Shown here piece after piece: positions 60,652-64,000 of a stretch of 64,000 bases of DNA; the stretch's first letter is position 1, and every line of letters starts with the position of its first letter. The notes beneath the pieces were generated by a model that did no database searches, was not told the origin of the DNA, and saw only the letters and a program-made list of their open reading frames with translations. The stretch covers positions 25,007,361 through 25,071,360 of the forward strand of contig CP034975.1 of assembly GCA_004026145.2 (NCBI GenBank), given 5' to 3'. The translations under genes and the position numbers were made by a program. The DNA is from Takifugu bimaculatus (lineage: Eukaryota; Chordata; Actinopteri; Tetraodontiformes; Tetraodontidae).

Positions 60652-63600
60652 ATGACAGCAAAAAAGAAGCGGACGCCTCAGGTTCAAAGTGACAGCTGGG
60701 TTGTCATCGCAGCTGGTAGGTTAAACGGATGAAGACTGAGCTAAAGCTAGCTTACTTTGGAGTGACGCCATAGCTTCACTGTCAATCAAATGATCCTCAC
60801 GTTCGATAAGTGTTAGCAATTTGCCTCGCTTCACAAAAACCTACGCTCGGGAAAGTCAGCGTTAAGTCAAGTCAATTTAATTTAAAGGGATCCCTTTCTG
60901 CGTTTGTACCGTTATTTGTACCGTTATTTGTGTGTTGCAGACCCCGTCATGGACGCACAGACGCACGGCAGCGACCCCACCTTTGTGAGGCTCAGGAATC
61001 CATCAACAGGTGCATTTACCTCTCATTTGTTAAGCAATTACCTGCAGGCATAATTGCAGGTTAAAAGAACATTTAAGAAGCAATTTTATGTGGTGACGTT
61101 TGAAAGTTCCATCAGATTTAGTTAGACTTTCTAGCTCAGTAATATTGATGGATTCTGTCATGTGATTAAATGTCCTGTGCAACACTTTTAACATACGAGC
61201 TGACAGTATTTTACATTTGTGCGTTCATGGTGTAGTTTCCAGATTAGTTTAACACCGGCGTGCATTTCTTTCACCACAGACGCAGGATCTCTGTACATGT
61301 TGAGCAGTGGGGACGTTCAGCTTTATGAGGCCAAGGCCTTTGAAGAAGAATTCCATTCCTGGTTTGTTGGCCAGACTGTACAGAGAGGTAACACTAACTA
61401 ACTACTAACTACACAAACACTAAGGTTTGCTCACAGGGGTTGTCTTAGACTTGACCACTGCATTAATGCCTTCTTGGATCACCACCGAAGTCACTTAACT
61501 TCCTCCTGTTTGGAAAAAAGATACAAGTATTTGATGATTTCGGTTGAAGCATCAACGGTTTCTTTTGACTCTCGGACAATGCAAAATATATATTGGATAG
61601 CTTCTTTTGAGGTGTTTATTGAATAATTTCATGATTTCAATTTGTCGAAAAAGCGATGGCGTCAAATGTAGGCGTCCAAATAATCGCTGTGCTGATTCCA
61701 TGTTGACACGTCTCCTTGTTTGTCACAGATGGGAGGCTCCTCTTTATAACACAAATGGATCCGCTCTATCTGATTTTACCCTATTTAATCAAATCTGGAA
61801 TTGAGGTAAGAAGCAAGAATCATTGAATTTGTCATCCATGGTTCAGCTTCAGTTCATTGATAACAAATTAAACCACAGCTGTTGGAAGATGAATAGTCAG
61901 CTTTCTGTGTTATTACTTGGACAGCACCAAATGTAATTTTATGCATCCTGTACCATAGGAAATAAAACCCAAAACGCTATGGTGACATATACGATCTTTG
62001 CAGCTACATGTAAACCTTTGTTATTATATACTGTACAGTTCAGGCTGCTTTTGGATTTGGTTTTTCAAATCCTAGTCAAATAGATAAGATACATTATTAA
62101 TGAAAGACTTCTTTTGAAGTTGCCAGAGGGTATTTGTCCCAAATTAACTTATTTATGAGCTAGACTTTCTGTTTTATCTTTTGCTTTTTGATGCTCAGGG
62201 TAAGTTTCAGCCTGTGAATCAAGTTGTAATGGATGAAGAGTTCCCAGCCTGCTCAAGGCTGCTCAGCTGCACTCGCTCTCTTGGCTCCCTGCACCACGTT
62301 GCTGAGGAAAAAGGTGAAGTTTATGTTTGAAGTCAGCATTGCTGGGAGATCTGCTAACAATCAGTCCAGTTTGTTCATTCCTGCAGTGTAGAAATGGAGC
62401 CTTGGGTTTTTTCTGTATTCATGTAACCTTTGATACACTGCCACAAAAAAGATCTCACACTCAAGATCTTGTATTGCCGACGGGAAAGTCGGACCACTAT
62501 GCAAATTCTTCTCCAGCACATCCCAAATGTTCTCACTGGGATTAAGGTCTGGACTCTGCTGGCCAAACCACGCGTGAAACTGACGTCTCATGATCCCTGA
62601 ACCCCTCTTCCACAATTTGAGCCCAATGAATCTTGATATTGTCATCTTGGAATTTGGCTGAGCCATTAGGGGAAAAAACTCCATTGCTGGAATAATCTGG
62701 TCCTTCAGTATCTTCAGGTAGTCAGCTGACCTCACTCTGAGTACGTAATGTTGCTGAACCTGGACCTGAGCAGGTGCAGCAACCTCAGCTCAGAGCTGCC
62801 ACCACAGGCTTGTCCAGTCAGCACTGGGCATGATGGGAGCATCACTTCATCTGCCTCTCTTGTTACCCTGACGAACAGGAACAGGGTAAATCTGGACCCT
62901 TCAGACCACATGACTTTCGTCCACTGCTCTGGTCTCCAGTCTTTATGGTCCCTAGCAAATAAAAGCCTTTCCCCCACCGATTAGCCTCACTGATTAGCGG
63001 TTTATTTAAGGCTACACAGCCGTTTAGTCCCCAACGTCTTTGGTTCCCTTCATATTGTGCATGTGGAAAGCTCTTTCAGTAGTAAACACAGCCCTGAGAT
63101 CTGTTGCTGTACACATGTTTTCCATGACCACAGGGTGTATCTTTTGAAATGGTTATTCAATAAACAAAGCTGCTCATTTGGGGCTAAATAACTTGTTGCC
63201 AGCTGATGATGGTAAAAGAATATATCCTGTCGATGCTGCGATGTGCTCAATTCATTACAGGAATGTCGTGTATGCTGTGTTTGTCTCATGTCATCCAGAA
63301 GTGGGAAACCGGAAATTCCACCGATACAGTGAAGAGAAAACGCTAAGTTGGTTAAAGAAAAAGGTAGTCGTGCTGCTGTTTCCCTGAAATTGCACCTGCC
63401 ACTTTGCTGTTTTTTCCAACCGTGCCAGAACCGTGTGTGTGTGTATGTGTGTGTGTGTGTGTGTTTAGGTTGAGAGGACTGTGGCTGCACTGAAAAAAAG
63501 GAACATCTCTGTGGGAGAGGGAGTCAAATCTACGACATATATCAGAGTAAAGACAGAGTCAGACCACAATGAGGGTAGGTCACCTGGGCCAGTTCCCTGT

Positions 63601-64000
63601 AAAATATAAATCTAAAGATTTCCCTTTGCTTTTAGACACAGGCGGCAGTCCCTGTCTTTGCATACTGTTGACCAGTAGATGGCAGTGATAGTGCAGAATT
63701 CATAACGTTGAGTTCTGATCCTCAAACATTAAACTCGTGTTGAGCTCTTTTAGTCTCGGATGGTATTGTTAATAATTTCTTTCTGTCATTGTAATTAAAC
63801 AGAAGACTACCTTCGCTACGCCCATGGACTGATATCAGAGTACATCAGTGAAGACCTCAGCAAAGCTCTCCACAAACATTTAGAGTAGGTTCACACATTC
63901 AGCGGGTGACCCTCAGCAGTGTGCAGACGCGCCAACATTCTTCCTCTACTGTTCCTCAGGTTACCAGAGATCACCAGCCCAAAAGAGACAGAACCTCCAT
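60652..64000 (+). CDS. RNASEH2B: Ribonuclease H2 subunit B, 5' part (9 exons, runs off the window)
   Basis: Non-catalytic subunit of the RNase H2 complex, which removes ribonucleotides and RNA:DNA hybrids from the genome; B carries the PCNA link and forms a triple barrel with subunit C. Plus-strand exons: 60652-60715, 60941-61009, 61280-61387, 61729-61805, 62199-62313, 63299-63363, 63469-63574, 63803-63884 and 63960 onwards. All junctions are GT-AG and in phase. Diagnostic stretches: LYEAKAFEEEFHSWFVGQTV, RLLFITQMDPLYLILPYLIK, GKFQPVNQVVMDEEFPACSR, RYSEEKTLSWLKKK, ERTVAALKKRNISV and DYLRYAHGLISEYI, each matching the human protein in order. About 240 residues are present; the C-terminal tail with the PCNA motif should lie beyond 64000. 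The basic N-terminus (MTAKKKRTPQ) differs from the human one. Intron 5 contains a Tc1-like relic. Confidence 0.96.
62376..63170 (-). mobile_element. Tc1-like transposase relic in RNASEH2B intron 5
   Basis: On the minus strand, antisense to RNASEH2B, the sequence encodes RDHKDWRPEQWTKVMWSEGS and, further on, QQSPDLNPSENIWDVLEKNL. These are the stretches around the first Asp and the Glu of the Tc1 DDE catalytic domain. The first Asp of the WSDE-type motif is changed (WSEGS), and stops and frameshifts are present, so it is inactive. The DNA-binding N-terminal part is not evident. Confidence 0.8.

Noticed and set aside
1..64000. CRISPR array, bacterial operon or prophage
   Set aside because: Spliced vertebrate genes and microsatellites show eukaryotic nuclear DNA; none of the direct repeats has unique spacers of uniform length.

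Overview
The window is vertebrate nuclear DNA, most likely from a percomorph-type teleost with a compact genome. Spliced genes with GT-AG introns encode proteins that align almost residue for residue with vertebrate orthologues. The 17-coding-exon KPNA3 gene occupies under 9 kb. CA/TG microsatellites are abundant, and the relics of Tc1-like, hAT and non-LTR elements are of kinds common in fish. The species cannot be named from the sequence.

The locus matches the vertebrate 13q14 'DLEU' neighbourhood in gene content, order and orientation. From left to right: KPNA3 (importin alpha, minus strand, CDS 1414-10063, 17 coding exons, 520 aa); SPRYD7 (minus, 12549-15055, 5 exons, 196 aa); TRIM13 (plus, 16600-17785, one coding exon with an apparent 1-nt frameshift near 17490); the microRNA pair mir-15a and mir-16 (minus, about 20.24-20.49 kb); a long non-coding stretch with two GC/CpG-rich promoter-like islands (29.7-30.6 kb and 35.5-37.2 kb); and RNASEH2B (plus, from 60652, running off the right edge, 9 exons seen). 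KCNRG and DLEU7, which sit in this interval in human, were not detected.

The stretch from about 31 to 60 kb holds no recognisable protein gene. It carries transposon debris: a Tc1-like relic at 41.6-42.4 kb, a decayed non-LTR element at 48.8-50.95 kb split by a 581-bp hAT-type element, and a LINE-like tail with an (ACAG)n tract near 54 kb. It also carries two large tandem arrays: a GGAT/GGGT array at 55.89-56.74 kb and a polypurine array with higher-order structure at 57.07-57.86 kb. A perfect 41-bp inverted repeat (48656-48696 and 52500-52540) encloses the nested transposons.

The protein genes act in separate pathways: nuclear import, ER-linked ubiquitin ligation, and ribonucleotide removal from DNA. 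What ties the locus together is conserved synteny. The microRNA pair would be processed from a minus-strand host transcript (DLEU2-like in mammals), and the CpG island at 29.7-30.6 kb is the best candidate for its promoter. I saw no CRISPR array, tRNA or rRNA. The long repeat-encoded ORFs at 55.7-56.9 kb are artefacts of the tetranucleotide array.
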